Shown here one piece after another: positions 16,201-24,039 of a DNA stretch of 31,866 nucleotides (positions within the stretch are counted from its first letter, which is position 1; each line of letters opens with the position of its first letter). This DNA comes from Nitrospirota bacterium (GTDB taxonomy: Bacteria > Nitrospirota > UBA9217). Below the pieces are notes generated by a model. That model did not search any database and was not told the origin of the DNA. It saw nothing but the letters and a program-made list of their open reading frames with translations. The position numbers and the translations under genes were made by a program. The stretch spans positions 1 to 31,866 of the forward strand of contig JAAXXJ010000002.1 of assembly GCA_013334545.1 (NCBI GenBank). Direction: 5' to 3'.

Positions 16201-16623
16201 TTACACGCACAGCTCGAGGGCGCTGAAGAAATACGCGATCTCATACGAAGCGGTGTCCGGAGCATCGGAGCCATGGACCGAGTTTGCCTCCATGCTCTGG
16301 GCGAACTCCTTCCGGATCGTGCCGGGCTCGGCATTGGCAGGGTTCGTGGCGCCCATGAGCTTGCGCCACGCCGCTATGGCGTTCTCTTTCTGAAGCACCA
16401 GGACGATGCAGGGTCCGGACGACATGAAATCCGTGAGGCTGCTGAAAAAGGGTTTCCCCCGATGGACGGCGTAAAAACCCTCGGCCTGCTTCTTGGTCAT
16501 CCGCAACTTCTTCATGGCAATGACCTGAAAGCCGTTCTCCTCGATCTTCGCGAGCACCTGGCCGGCGATGCCCCTGCTGCAGGCATCAGGCTTGATGATG
16601 GCAAAAGTCTTTTCCATGGGCAT
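16201..16623 (-). CDS. ndk: Nucleoside diphosphate kinase
   Basis: 140 residues, full length. Transfers the gamma phosphate from ATP to NDPs through a phospho-His intermediate. Seen: the TFAIIKPDA start, FYAVHRGKPFF, and the active His117 in NSVHGSD. A GGAGG site lies seven bases before the first ATG; a second ATG two codons later could also be used. First gene of a run with icd and the VKOR gene, behind a near-consensus promoter. Confidence 0.97.
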   Translation of the reverse strand: MPMEKTFAIIKPDACSRGIAGQVLAKIEENGFQVIAMKKLRMTKKQAEGFYAVHRGKPFFSSLTDFMSSGPCIVLVLQKENAIAAWRKLMGATNPANAEPGTIRKEFAQSMEANSVHGSDAPDTASYEIAYFFSALELCV

Positions 16624-16665
16624 GACACTCCCTCCGACGGGCTTCGGTAACGAACATGAGGTGTG

Positions 16666-16694
16666 ATTTTAAGGCGCGCGGGAAGAATTGTCAA
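16666..16694 (-). promoter_or_regulatory. Sigma-70-type promoter of ndk
   Basis: Minus strand: TTGACA (16694-16689), 17-base spacer, TAAAAT (16671-16666). Predicted start near 16659, about 36 bases before the ndk ATG. The repeat copy at 16702-16811 ends just upstream of the -35 box. Confidence 0.82.
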
Positions 16695-16701
16695 CCGCAC
16701 A

Positions 16702-16811
16702 GTGAAGCTCCCTGCAGCCAGCTGCAGGGCATCTTCGATCCTCTGAGAAGTATGTTTATCCCAGTAGCTCGCTCACCGCAGCGAGCGGCAGAAAATGCGC
16801 TCGATCCTGGA
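16702..16811 (-). repeat. Dispersed two-hairpin repeat, copy B
   Basis: Two hairpins: CCCTGCAGC/GCTGCAGGG (16710-16718 with 16721-16729) and GCTCGCT/AGCGAGC (16767-16773 with 16780-16786), joined by a spacer containing GTATGTTTATCC. The whole block aligns with the reverse complement of 21515-21626, including the outer TCCTGGA. It lies between the LtaS-like gene end and the ndk promoter. Confidence 0.75.
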
Positions 16812-16874
16812 TTCTACGCGGGACCAGCGGGTCTACTTCGCTGGTGAAAAGCGGTTTCGGAAGATTACCGACCA

Positions 16875-18812
16875 TCAGTTGAACCGGTTCAGCCGGTTCT
16901 TATAGATGTAGCTCGCACCCTGGAAATAGCTCATGGTATCAGCGACATCCTCCTCCCGGGGCTTGGCCTCCCGCTCACTCCCGTCCGCCCGCGCGACGAC
17001 ATAAGAGTCCAGGCGTTTTTTCGGCCCCACGACCAGGAGCCTGTCGCCGGTGATATACCCGAGCTTCTGGTAGGTCGAAATGAACGCGCGTTCAGGAGCC
17101 ACACTGGCCTTCAGGATATCCCTCCCGAAGAACTTGGACCGGTAGCTCATATTCAAGATGCCCAGGACCGTCGGTGCAATATCGATCTGGCTCATCATCC
17201 GATCAACCCTCCCGGGCCGAACATAGGCGGGCGAATAGACCAGCAGAGGGATCTCGTAGCGCTTGACCGGCAGGTCCACCTTGCCGCCGCTTGCCGCGCA
17301 GTGGTCCGCCACGATGACGATGACCGTATCCTTGAACCAGGGCTGGCGTTTCACCTCGTCGATGAACCGGCCGATAGCGTAGTCTGCATATTTAACACCA
17401 CCGCCCCGGCCCGTTCCTGACGGGACATCGATCTTTCCTTCAGGATAGGTGTAAGGCCGGTGGTTCGACGTGGTCATGACCTCGAAGAAGAAAGGCCTGC
17501 CTTCGGCGTGGGACCGCGAGCCTTCCCGGATGACACGCCGGAACAGGTCCTCATCGCACACGCCCCAGACATTCGAGAAGGTAATCTCGTCCTTGGCAAG
17601 GTCGCTCCTGTCCGTGATGGCAAAGCCGTTGTGACTGAAAAAGTAGTTCATGTTGTCGAAATATCCCTGGCCGCCGTAGACGAACCGTGTGTCATATCCC
17701 TTGGACCGCATGAGCGTGCCCCAGGAGAAGAAGTCCTCGTTCCGGGGACGCTTGACAATGGAGGTGCCGGGAAGCGGCGGGATCGAAAGCGTAATCGCCT
17801 CCAGGCCGCGGACGGTCCTTGTCCCCGTGGCATAAGCGTGGGTAAACAGGAGTGACTCCTTCACAAGGCGGTCGAGGTTCGGGGTGTGCCCTTCCGGATT
17901 TCCGAAGGCACCCAGGTACTCGGCGCTCAGGCTCTCTTCGATGATGACAACGATGTTTAGCTTCTTCTCCGGCACCGGATTGGCGATCACCCGCGTGATG
18001 TCCCGAGGGTCGCTGCTGGCCAGGGGCCCGGTCTTCTCGGCCAGGAGCTCACGGAGATGCCGGAGGGCCGCGTCTTCGTCCATGGTGGGGTAGAACTTCT
18101 GGAAATCGAGCTCATTGTTGCGAAAGGCCGCGAACAGGTCGTAGATGCCGTTCCCCGCAAGCTCATTGGCGTAGTTGTTCGGAGATATGTTCGTGAACGA
18201 CTGGTCCACGAACGCGAAGGATAGGACGGGCAGCATGGCCATGATGAGCCCCTGCCGCGCTCGCCGACCGAATGTGTCCGGGCCGGGAAGAATCGCACGA
18301 TCGACCCGCGTCCGGAGAAGGACGTGGAGAGCGGCCGCTCCCGCAAGTATGCCCGTGAAGATGATGTTCAGGGGATAGGACTCCCGGATATTGCCCACCA
18401 CCTCACGGGTGTAGACCAGATAATCGATCGCGATAAAATTGAAGCGCGTCTCGAACTCGTCGAAGAACAGATATTCTGCCACGATGTCGAACAGCAGGAG
18501 CGCGAGCACCGCAAAGAAAACGGCATGGGCCAACCATTGGTGATACCGGTGCCGGTATATCCTGTCCGGTACGAGTACCAGATACAGCGCGAAGGGGATG
18601 GCAACATACGAGAACGTGACGCAATCGTAAAAGAAGCCGGTTCCGTACACCTTCACCAGCAGGAGCAGTTCGTGGTCCATACCGGGCAGGGCTTTGATGA
18701 ACAGGATCGTCCGTACGACCAGGGCCTGGAGCAGGAACACCAGTGATAGGAGGTAGAGAAAGCCGAATCTATTTTGTAGGGAACGAAGTTCCGACGAAGG
18801 TAGACGTGCCAT
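16875..18812 (-). CDS. LtaS/OpgB-like membrane sulfatase-family phosphotransferase
   Basis: 645 residues: five hydrophobic segments (about 14-38, 50-82, 90-117, 147-166, 187-203) followed by a periplasmic alkaline-phosphatase/sulfatase-fold domain from about 283. Conserved active-site positions are present: Glu293 (IIEESLSAEY), nucleophile Thr333 (GTRTVRGLE), His451 (SNHRPY) and Asp503-His504 (VADHC). Family members transfer phosphoglycerol or phosphoethanolamine from phospholipids to envelope polymers. In a Gram-negative the acceptor is not teichoic acid; it could be a periplasmic glucan or lipid-linked sugar (unknown). No convincing ribosome site precedes the ATG. It stands alone between two repeat copies. 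Confidence 0.88.
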   Translation of the reverse strand: MARLPSSELRSLQNRFGFLYLLSLVFLLQALVVRTILFIKALPGMDHELLLLVKVYGTGFFYDCVTFSYVAIPFALYLVLVPDRIYRHRYHQWLAHAVFFAVLALLLFDIVAEYLFFDEFETRFNFIAIDYLVYTREVVGNIRESYPLNIIFTGILAGAAALHVLLRTRVDRAILPGPDTFGRRARQGLIMAMLPVLSFAFVDQSFTNISPNNYANELAGNGIYDLFAAFRNNELDFQKFYPTMDEDAALRHLRELLAEKTGPLASSDPRDITRVIANPVPEKKLNIVVIIEESLSAEYLGAFGNPEGHTPNLDRLVKESLLFTHAYATGTRTVRGLEAITLSIPPLPGTSIVKRPRNEDFFSWGTLMRSKGYDTRFVYGGQGYFDNMNYFFSHNGFAITDRSDLAKDEITFSNVWGVCDEDLFRRVIREGSRSHAEGRPFFFEVMTTSNHRPYTYPEGKIDVPSGTGRGGGVKYADYAIGRFIDEVKRQPWFKDTVIVIVADHCAASGGKVDLPVKRYEIPLLVYSPAYVRPGRVDRMMSQIDIAPTVLGILNMSYRSKFFGRDILKASVAPERAFISTYQKLGYITGDRLLVVGPKKRLDSYVVARADGSEREAKPREEDVADTMSYFQGASYIYKNRLNRFN

Positions 18813-18862
18813 TATTTCATTTTACATCCAAAAGGGAACACCGCGGAGAACGGTAGCGGTCT

Positions 18863-18907
18863 TGAGGATCGGAGAATCCCTGCAGTTTGACGCAGGGCGC
18901 TTCAACG
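18863..18907 (+). repeat. Dispersed hairpin repeat, copy C (single module)
   Basis: Contains CCCTGC/GCAGGG arms (18878-18883 with 18892-18897) flanked by GAGGATCGGAGA and GCTTCAAC. It matches the reverse complement of copy B over about 43 bases but lacks the second hairpin module. It lies between the LtaS-like and Smr genes. Confidence 0.6.
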
Positions 18908-18975
18908 TCCACATGATACTTCTTTAAGCGCGCGTAATCCATAGTTATTTCTGCTCTGATCGCCGCACGGTGCCG

Positions 18976-19656
18976 CTATCGTTTTTTGAGAAAAACCACG
19001 ATCGCGCCGCTGCCGCCCTTGTCGCGGGGCGCGGCATGGATCTCGGCGACCATGTCTTTTCCCTGCTCGCGAAGCCATGCGGCGACCGCCCCGGGAAGCA
19101 CCGGTCCGTCAGGAGAGTTGTGTCCTTTTCCCGTTATCACGAGGACCGCCTGCAGCCCGCGCGCATAGGCGCTGGCAGTGAAGTACTCGAGCCGCCGGAG
19201 CGCATCGTCCTTCAGAAAACCGTGAAGGTCCAGCTCCTCGCTGATGCGGATGGTGCCGCGCTTGAGCTGGCGCATGCGGCCGGACGAGGAACGAGCCGGT
19301 GCTTCCTCATCCGGGCCCGGTATGCCGTCACGACGCACCGGGGTCCCGATCATGCCCACTGCTTGCAGAAAAAGAGCCCGCCCGTGTGCTTCGTCATCGA
19401 CACGTTTTTCCGCGGCCGCCGTAGGCGTTTGCGGTCCCGGCTCCTGGTCACCGTCCGCCGCAATCCTCGTAGCGCCGCTCATGGACCGCAGGAAAAGACC
19501 TTCGTCGTCCTCGTGATCATCGTGCGAAGAGGCCTTCTGTGCCGCTGCTGACCGTGGTGATGTCTTCCCGATGGCGTCTTTCAGCACCTTGAAAGGGCTG
19601 TTCTGAAATTCGCCGTTCCTTTGTTCCTGCATTCTGTTCCTGCGTTTCTTTGCCAT
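18976..19656 (-). CDS. Smr-domain protein (putative nuclease)
   Basis: 226 residues. The C-terminal Smr domain (about 138-226) shows LDLHG at 142-146, a central VLVITGKGHN at 173-180 and the closing GAIVVFL. The N-terminal 130 residues are polar and low-complexity with no recognised domain. Smr domains of the MutS2/YdaL type cut or bind nucleic acids; the specific substrate cannot be told here. It lies 74 bases downstream of the HD-GYP gene on the same strand, so the two may be cotranscribed. The ribosome site is weak. Confidence 0.85.
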   Translation of the reverse strand: MAKKRRNRMQEQRNGEFQNSPFKVLKDAIGKTSPRSAAAQKASSHDDHEDDEGLFLRSMSGATRIAADGDQEPGPQTPTAAAEKRVDDEAHGRALFLQAVGMIGTPVRRDGIPGPDEEAPARSSSGRMRQLKRGTIRISEELDLHGFLKDDALRRLEYFTASAYARGLQAVLVITGKGHNSPDGPVLPGAVAAWLREQGKDMVAEIHAAPRDKGGSGAIVVFLKKR

Positions 19657-19730
19657 GGAATTACGATGATGGTTCGTGCATCGGATCGCAGGCGGGGCCT
19701 CTCTTGGGGCAGGGCGCCGATCCTTTGAGG

Positions 19731-20960
19731 TTAGTGGTCGGGATAGCGTTCAGCGATGTTGTGGATCGAATCGATACAGGCAAAGAACGTCTCGATCATC
19801 TCGGGATCGAAATGCGTGCCGGAAGAGACCTTGAGCTCTTCGAGGACCTGTGCTTCCTCCCACCGCTCCTTATACGCACGTTTGGAGCTCAAGGCATCAT
19901 ATACATCTGCCAGGGCGACAAGCCTGCCGAACACCGGGATCTCGTCACCTTTCTTCGGCCGAGGTGATCCGTTGCTATTTTCATATCCCGGCAGTACCTT
20001 GCCATCAAAGGGATTGATGTGCCCCGGATAGCCGGTGCCATCCCACTTCTCGTGGTGGTTGAGCGCCACAACGGCCGATGCATCGTCGAACTCGGAATAC
20101 TGCTCGGAGAACAGCCGTGCGCCCATAACGGTGTGCTGCTTCATGATCTCTCGTTCCGCCTCGTCGAGCCGCGTTGGTTTCTTGAGGATCGCGTCCGAGA
20201 TCGCCACCTTGCCCACATCATGGAGCATGGCAGCCATGCGCAGGATGTCGCGGTTCTTTTCAAGGACATCATGGTGCACCCCGCGCTTGCCCGCCCAGTG
20301 CTCGTAGATGGCCACGGAATAGGATGCCACGCGGTTCACGTGAGAGCCGGTCTCTTTGGGGTCCCTCAGCTCCGCCATCTTGATGGTCCGGAGGATCATG
20401 GCGCGCGTCATTTGTGCGCGCTCGATGGCGACCGCGGCCATGTTGGCGAAATGCATGACGAGGGGCTCATCTTTCTTCGAGAACGGCACCGCCGCGCCCT
20501 TCGCGTTCTTTTCGTTGATGAGCTGGAGAACGCCGGTCGTGTCGCCGCGGTTCGTTTTGAGCGGGAACGTCAGCATGGACTGAGTGCGATAGCCGGAGAG
20601 ATCGTCGAACTTGCGGTTGAACGAGAACGGAAGCGTCGAGGGGAGCTTATAGACATCCGTCAGGTTCAGCATCTCGCCGGTATTCGCCACATAGCCCGCG
20701 ATGGTCTGATTGTTGATCGGAAGGGTAAAGGTCGAGTAGATCAGCTTTTTCCCGGGCTGCCGCTGCTGGAGCGTGTCGTTCTGAGTGTAGGTAAACTTCA
20801 GCTTGTCGTCTTCCTTCACATAGATGGTGCCGGCGTCGGCGTTTACCAGGCTCCGCGCTTCCTTCAGGATTCGCTCGAGCAGTACGTCCAGATCCTTCAC
20901 CTGGGTGATCTCGATGCCAAGGTTCACGATCTTCGCGAATTTCTGTTTTTCTGTGAGCAT
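19731..20960 (-). CDS. GAF-HD-GYP protein, probable c-di-GMP phosphodiesterase
   Basis: 409 residues, soluble. An N-terminal GAF domain (about 20-180) precedes an HD-GYP domain (about 185-390). Metal and catalytic residues seen: His207, His247-Asp248 and Lys251 (LHDVGK), His302/His303 and WDGTGYP at 306-312, then ADVYDAL at 351-357. HD-GYP proteins of this form hydrolyse c-di-GMP. A short insertion (about 313-338, containing PGYENSNGSPRPK) follows the GYP motif. Its promoter's -10 box lies only seven bases before the ATG, so the transcript may be leaderless; a GGAGGT lies 12 bases upstream of the ATG if a longer transcript exists. Confidence 0.93.
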   Translation of the reverse strand: MLTEKQKFAKIVNLGIEITQVKDLDVLLERILKEARSLVNADAGTIYVKEDDKLKFTYTQNDTLQQRQPGKKLIYSTFTLPINNQTIAGYVANTGEMLNLTDVYKLPSTLPFSFNRKFDDLSGYRTQSMLTFPLKTNRGDTTGVLQLINEKNAKGAAVPFSKKDEPLVMHFANMAAVAIERAQMTRAMILRTIKMAELRDPKETGSHVNRVASYSVAIYEHWAGKRGVHHDVLEKNRDILRMAAMLHDVGKVAISDAILKKPTRLDEAEREIMKQHTVMGARLFSEQYSEFDDASAVVALNHHEKWDGTGYPGHINPFDGKVLPGYENSNGSPRPKKGDEIPVFGRLVALADVYDALSSKRAYKERWEEAQVLEELKVSSGTHFDPEMIETFFACIDSIHNIAERYPDH

Positions 20961-20967
20961 GTCGGCT

Positions 20968-20997
20968 ATCTTACCTCCCGTAAGACCGGCTTGTCAA
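20968..20997 (-). promoter_or_regulatory. Promoter of the HD-GYP gene, abutting the start codon
   Basis: Minus strand: TTGACA (20997-20992), 18-base spacer, TAAGAT (20973-20968). The ATG (20960-20958) begins seven bases after the -10 box, at the expected transcription start. Confidence 0.65.
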
Positions 20998-21028
20998 TTC
21001 AAGGATGGCCACAAAAGCCTTTTCTTCA

Positions 21029-21057
21029 TTGACTCACAACACCTTTTTTGTTATAGT
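21029..21057 (+). promoter_or_regulatory. Sigma-70-type promoter of the dksA-like gene
   Basis: TTGACT (21029-21034), 17-base spacer, TATAGT (21052-21057); start expected near 21064. It is back to back with the HD-GYP promoter, with about 30 bases between the -35 boxes. Confidence 0.82.
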
Positions 21058-21070
21058 GTACCATTCAGAA

Positions 21071-21108
21071 GCGAACGGCGCGGTCATTCCGTTCGCCTTT
21101 TCATTATT
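21071..21108 (+). promoter_or_regulatory. Leader hairpin with T-rich tail before the dksA-like gene
   Basis: A perfect 8-bp stem GCGAACGG/CCGTTCGC (21071-21078 with 21089-21096, ten-base loop) followed by CTTTTCATTATT. It begins a few bases after the predicted transcription start. It could act as an attenuator or protect the 5' end; the T tract is imperfect. Confidence 0.5.
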
Positions 21109-21131
21109 ACCCGGGAGCAGAGGTCGTTCGC

Positions 21132-21494
21132 ATGGACATAAAGGTCAACGCCATTCGGAAGAAGCTCATGAAACAGCGCGAAGAGCTTTTGTCCGAAGCA
21201 GGACAAACCATCAACTCAAAGCTGGGCGCGGATAAGCAGAGCTTTCCTGACCCCACGGACCAGGCCGCTGCGGAACTGGACAACAATTTCATGCTCAGGC
21301 TCCGCGGCCGGGAGCAGAAGCTCCTGAAGAAGATCGACGAGGCCATTGCCCGCATCGACGAGGGATCCTATGGCATATGCGAATCCTGCGGCGGCCAGAT
21401 CGGCCTCAAGCGGCTTGAGGCCCGGCCGGTCACGACGCTCTGCATCGAGTGCAAGACCGAACAGGAAGAGAACGAGAAGCGCCAGGCAGGGTAA
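21132..21494 (+). CDS. dksA: DksA/TraR-family zinc-finger transcription factor
   Basis: 120 residues. DksA binds the RNA polymerase secondary channel and works with ppGpp. Seen: a helical coiled-coil part (about 5-75) with the acidic tip FPDPTDQA (Asp40 and Asp43, matching the two tip aspartates of E. coli DksA), then a four-Cys zinc finger C83/C86/C104/C107 (CESC, CIEC). It is shorter than E. coli DksA (151 residues), closer to general TraR/DksA relatives, so the exact role is uncertain. AGAGG lies eight bases before the ATG. One of only two plus-strand genes; it converges with the cyclase gene. Confidence 0.9.
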   Translation: MDIKVNAIRKKLMKQREELLSEAGQTINSKLGADKQSFPDPTDQAAAELDNNFMLRLRGREQKLLKKIDEAIARIDEGSYGICESCGGQIGLKRLEARPVTTLCIECKTEQEENEKRQAG

Positions 21495-21514
21495 GAATGG
21501 GACAGGTTCCGATT

Positions 21515-21626
21515 GCATCCAGGAACGAGCGATTCCCCGCAGCTTGCTGCGGGATAAGTGAGCGATCAGGATAAACATACTACACCGAATATCGAAGGCT
21601 CTTTGCAGCTTGCTGAAGGGAGCTTC
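21515..21626 (+). repeat. Dispersed two-hairpin repeat, copy D
   Basis: First hairpin CCCGCAGC/GCTGCGGG (21536-21543 with 21546-21553), spacer with GGATAAACATAC, second imperfect hairpin (21601-21609 with 21612-21620) followed by AGCTTCAAC. Aligns with copy B in opposite orientation along its length. It sits between the convergent dksA-like and cyclase genes. Confidence 0.75.
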
Positions 21627-21635
21627 AACATGGCT

Positions 21636-21657
21636 GGCCGTCATTGGTCGGCCTTTT
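21636..21657 (+). terminator. Possible intrinsic terminator after the dksA-like gene
   Basis: GGCCG (21636-21640) pairs with CGGCC (21649-21653) around an eight-base loop and is followed by TTTTGT. The stem is short, and the distance from the stop codon (about 140 bases) means the transcript would include the repeat. Confidence 0.45.
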
Positions 21658-21670
21658 GTATTTGTGGCGG

Positions 21671-21702
21671 ACGGCAGGGACCAACTCCCTGGCCGCTGCC
21701 GT
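21671..21702. other. Long hairpin after the cyclase gene
   Basis: Outer arms ACGGCAG and CTGCCGT (21671-21677 with 21696-21702) enclose a second short stem. No T tract follows on either strand, so it is not a standard terminator; it could stabilise the 3' end of the cyclase transcript. Confidence 0.4.
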
Positions 21703-21712
21703 ACGGCGGGCA

Positions 21713-23578
21713 TCAGAGCATCAGTCCCTCAGCGATCTCGGAGTTGACCTGATGGATCCATTGCACGATGCGGTGATGCACATTTTCCTGCATGTCCTCG
21801 AAACACAATCCGACATAATAGGCCGCATCCTGCTTCCTGGCGTGGTAGACTGTTGCGCGTATCGTGATGTTCTCCAGTTCAAGTAGACTGAAGTTCACGT
21901 TCACCTTTGAACCGATTCCGACCGGGGAACCGACCACCAGAAGGCATCCTGCCGGGCTGATGTTCTTTACCATGGCCGTGAACGCTTCATCGGGAAAGCC
22001 TGCGAGCGAGTAGACTGCCGAGGCGTCCGTCGCTTTTCGCATATACTGGCGAGCTCCGCCTTTTACGCTTACGACCTCCGCGATGCCGATCGGCTGGTCC
22101 TTCCCTTTTACCATCACCGGATGCAATTCCTTCAACGACGCCTGGTCGCCAATAGCCTCGGCAATGGCCCTGCTCACCAGGACCATGCCGGGCTGCGCGA
22201 TCCCGCACATTCTCGCCGCTATGTTGATGTTATCACCGATCACGGTATAGTCCATATGGTCTTCCGAGCCCATATTGCCCATGACGACCTCGCCGTTGTT
22301 CAGGCCGATCCCGATGCTGATAACCTTTTCCCCCGCAGCTGACCGCGCAGCATTCAAGGCCTTGCAGTAGCTCTGGATCTCCACGGCGGCCCGCACTGCG
22401 TTGATCTCGTTGCCCCGGCCCTCAAAGATGGCCATTACTTCATCGCCCACGAACTTATCGATCGTGCCGCCGAACTGATGGATAACCTTCGCCTGCAGGT
22501 TCAGATACACGTTCATAAGCCTGACCACGTCCTCGGGGCTCATCTTCTCGGAAAGCGAGGTGAAGCCGCGAGCATCGGAAAAGAGGGCGGTCACATACTT
22601 CCGCTCTCCTCCCAGTTTCAACTGCGTCATGTCGCGGTGCTCCTTGATGCTCTGGACCGTGGGCTGGGACAGGTACTTCTCCATGAGGAGCTTTTCCCGA
22701 AGGTTCAGGATCATCTGGTTGAAGACATTCGTGAGCTTCCCGATCTCATCGCTCGAGCTGACGGGGACCAGTCTGCGCAGGTCGCCGCGGGCAACGACCT
22801 GCATGCCTGCGGCGAGCGAATCAAGCGGTTTCGTAATAAGACGGGCGAGCGCAAATGAGATCAGCAGTCCGCCGACAATGAATCCCAGGGCCATCCCGAG
22901 GAAAATGATCTGCTGTCTGCGGATGGCCTTGTTCAGGGCTTTCTGAGAGATCCCGATGCGCGCTACGCCGATCTTGAGATTCTTCGTCTTCAGCATGATG
23001 GGAATCGTGGTGTCAAGGACAGGGTCGTTCCCGGCAGCAGTCTCCTGGAACAGCAGGCTGTTGGCGCGGTGCGCCGCAAGGTCCGTAGAGCCGGTCAGGA
23101 GCGCCCCTTTCTTGGTCAGATCACTGTGCGCGAAGACCTCCCCCTTGTCGTCTATGACCATGGCATAGACAACATCATCACGTTGCCGGATGTCCATGAT
23201 GGTAGAATAGACCGGCAACTCCTGTTTCGTAAGCAGGCCTTCCTTCCCCACGTTCGCAAGCTGGTTGACCAGCGTTTCCGCGCGGTTTTTCATTTCTTGG
23301 CGCAGGATGGCGTTCTGCTGGGTGAAGGTGACCACGCCGAGGGAAATGACGGCGAGGCTCATTATCACGATGAGCGTTCCGGCGATCTTGTACCGGACAC
23401 TGATCGAAACGAGGAAATGGAGAAAGCGTGAGGGCGTTGCTGGGCGCTCAACCTCTTGCTTCGCCGCGGACAGGGCGGCAGCGCTCTGCTGCTCCGGCCG
23501 TTCCTGCTGATCCTCCCTCGCGGATTCAGCAGCAATGCCAGTCTCCTCCTCGTTATATACCGGTTCGTCGTTGCTCAT
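21713..23578 (-). CDS. Membrane class III adenylate cyclase with HAMP and C-terminal PilZ domain
   Basis: 621 residues. A polar N-terminal tail (1-60), TM1 about 62-85, periplasmic sensor about 86-220, TM2 about 223-246, HAMP about 246-300, cyclase about 325-505, PilZ-like domain about 508-610. Cyclase residues are complete: metal Asp335 (FSDARGFT) and Asp379 (FVGDEVMA), base-reading Lys375 and Thr445 (which favour ATP), and Asn452/Arg456 (NIAAR). The last domain shows RxxxR (510-514, RQYMR) and NxSxxG (539-544, NISPAG), the c-di-GMP-binding signature of PilZ. Inferred: cAMP synthesis controlled by a periplasmic signal and possibly by c-di-GMP. The ATG overlaps the upstream lipoprotein stop by four bases (ATGA). 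Confidence 0.92.
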   Translation of the reverse strand: MSNDEPVYNEEETGIAAESAREDQQERPEQQSAAALSAAKQEVERPATPSRFLHFLVSISVRYKIAGTLIVIMSLAVISLGVVTFTQQNAILRQEMKNRAETLVNQLANVGKEGLLTKQELPVYSTIMDIRQRDDVVYAMVIDDKGEVFAHSDLTKKGALLTGSTDLAAHRANSLLFQETAAGNDPVLDTTIPIMLKTKNLKIGVARIGISQKALNKAIRRQQIIFLGMALGFIVGGLLISFALARLITKPLDSLAAGMQVVARGDLRRLVPVSSSDEIGKLTNVFNQMILNLREKLLMEKYLSQPTVQSIKEHRDMTQLKLGGERKYVTALFSDARGFTSLSEKMSPEDVVRLMNVYLNLQAKVIHQFGGTIDKFVGDEVMAIFEGRGNEINAVRAAVEIQSYCKALNAARSAAGEKVISIGIGLNNGEVVMGNMGSEDHMDYTVIGDNINIAARMCGIAQPGMVLVSRAIAEAIGDQASLKELHPVMVKGKDQPIGIAEVVSVKGGARQYMRKATDASAVYSLAGFPDEAFTAMVKNISPAGCLLVVGSPVGIGSKVNVNFSLLELENITIRATVYHARKQDAAYYVGLCFEDMQENVHHRIVQWIHQVNSEIAEGLML

Positions 23579-23907
23579 TTCGTTTCGATTTCCTTTAGGG
23601 TCTTTAATATGCGTTCGATCTTCTTGAGGTTCTCGTGCGCCTTCACTCCCAGGGCGGTGTTCGGCCCGAGCGCAAGGGCTTGTTCGAACGCCTCCTTGGC
23701 CTCTCCGTAGTTCTCCCGGGAGTACTGCTGGACACCGAGGTCGTAATACTGCTTCTGGGCCTTGGCATCAACATGCTGGCGGGCCGGAGACCTCGAAGGT
23801 GCAGTTGCAGGCGCGGGGGGCGTTTTTTTGAACAACGCACATCCGGACGGAACGAGCAGCATCATGCTGCAGAGGAACCATTGAACCACTAATCTTCGGA
23901 TCTTCAT
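23575..23907 (-). CDS. Small TPR lipoprotein cotranscribed with the cyclase
   Basis: 110 residues from the ATG at 23907. A signal peptide (about 1-22) ends in LVPSGC, a slightly atypical lipobox; then a Pro/Ala stretch and one clear TPR unit (YYDLGVQQYSRENYGEAKEA plus following helix) with part of a second. The open frame runs 38 codons further upstream without a signal sequence, so the later ATG is preferred although its ribosome site is weak. Its coupling to the cyclase suggests a periplasmic partner of the cyclase sensor (inference only). Confidence 0.8.
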   Translation of the reverse strand: MKIRRLVVQWFLCSMMLLVPSGCALFKKTPPAPATAPSRSPARQHVDAKAQKQYYDLGVQQYSRENYGEAKEAFEQALALGPNTALGVKAHENLKKIERILKTLKEIETK

Positions 23908-24003
23908 GAACTTGTCTGATGTCAACCTCGTAAGCTCCTGCGCTGTCAATCCCGCAACCGTTGCACCCCCCGGGGTGGTATGGCGCGCTGTTTTCCGTTC
24001 ATA

Positions 24004-24021
24004 GTGATATAAATATATCAC
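24004..24021. promoter_or_regulatory. Perfect AT-rich palindrome upstream of the lipoprotein-cyclase pair
   Basis: GTGATATA-AA-TATATCAC, 8-bp arms and a two-base centre, about 95 bases before the lipoprotein ATG. Its symmetry suggests a dimeric regulator site, perhaps overlapping a promoter. Spacing does not fit CRP or FNR. Confidence 0.4.
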
Positions 24022-24039
24022 AAAAATACCGTGATGGGC

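Noticed and set aside
21216..21713. A 165-codon minus-strand frame across the dksA 3' half and the repeat
   Set aside because: Most of it is antisense to dksA and the rest translates the repeat element.
24004..24021. CRP (cAMP receptor protein) site at the palindrome
   Set aside because: CRP needs six bases between GTGA and TCAC; here there are ten.
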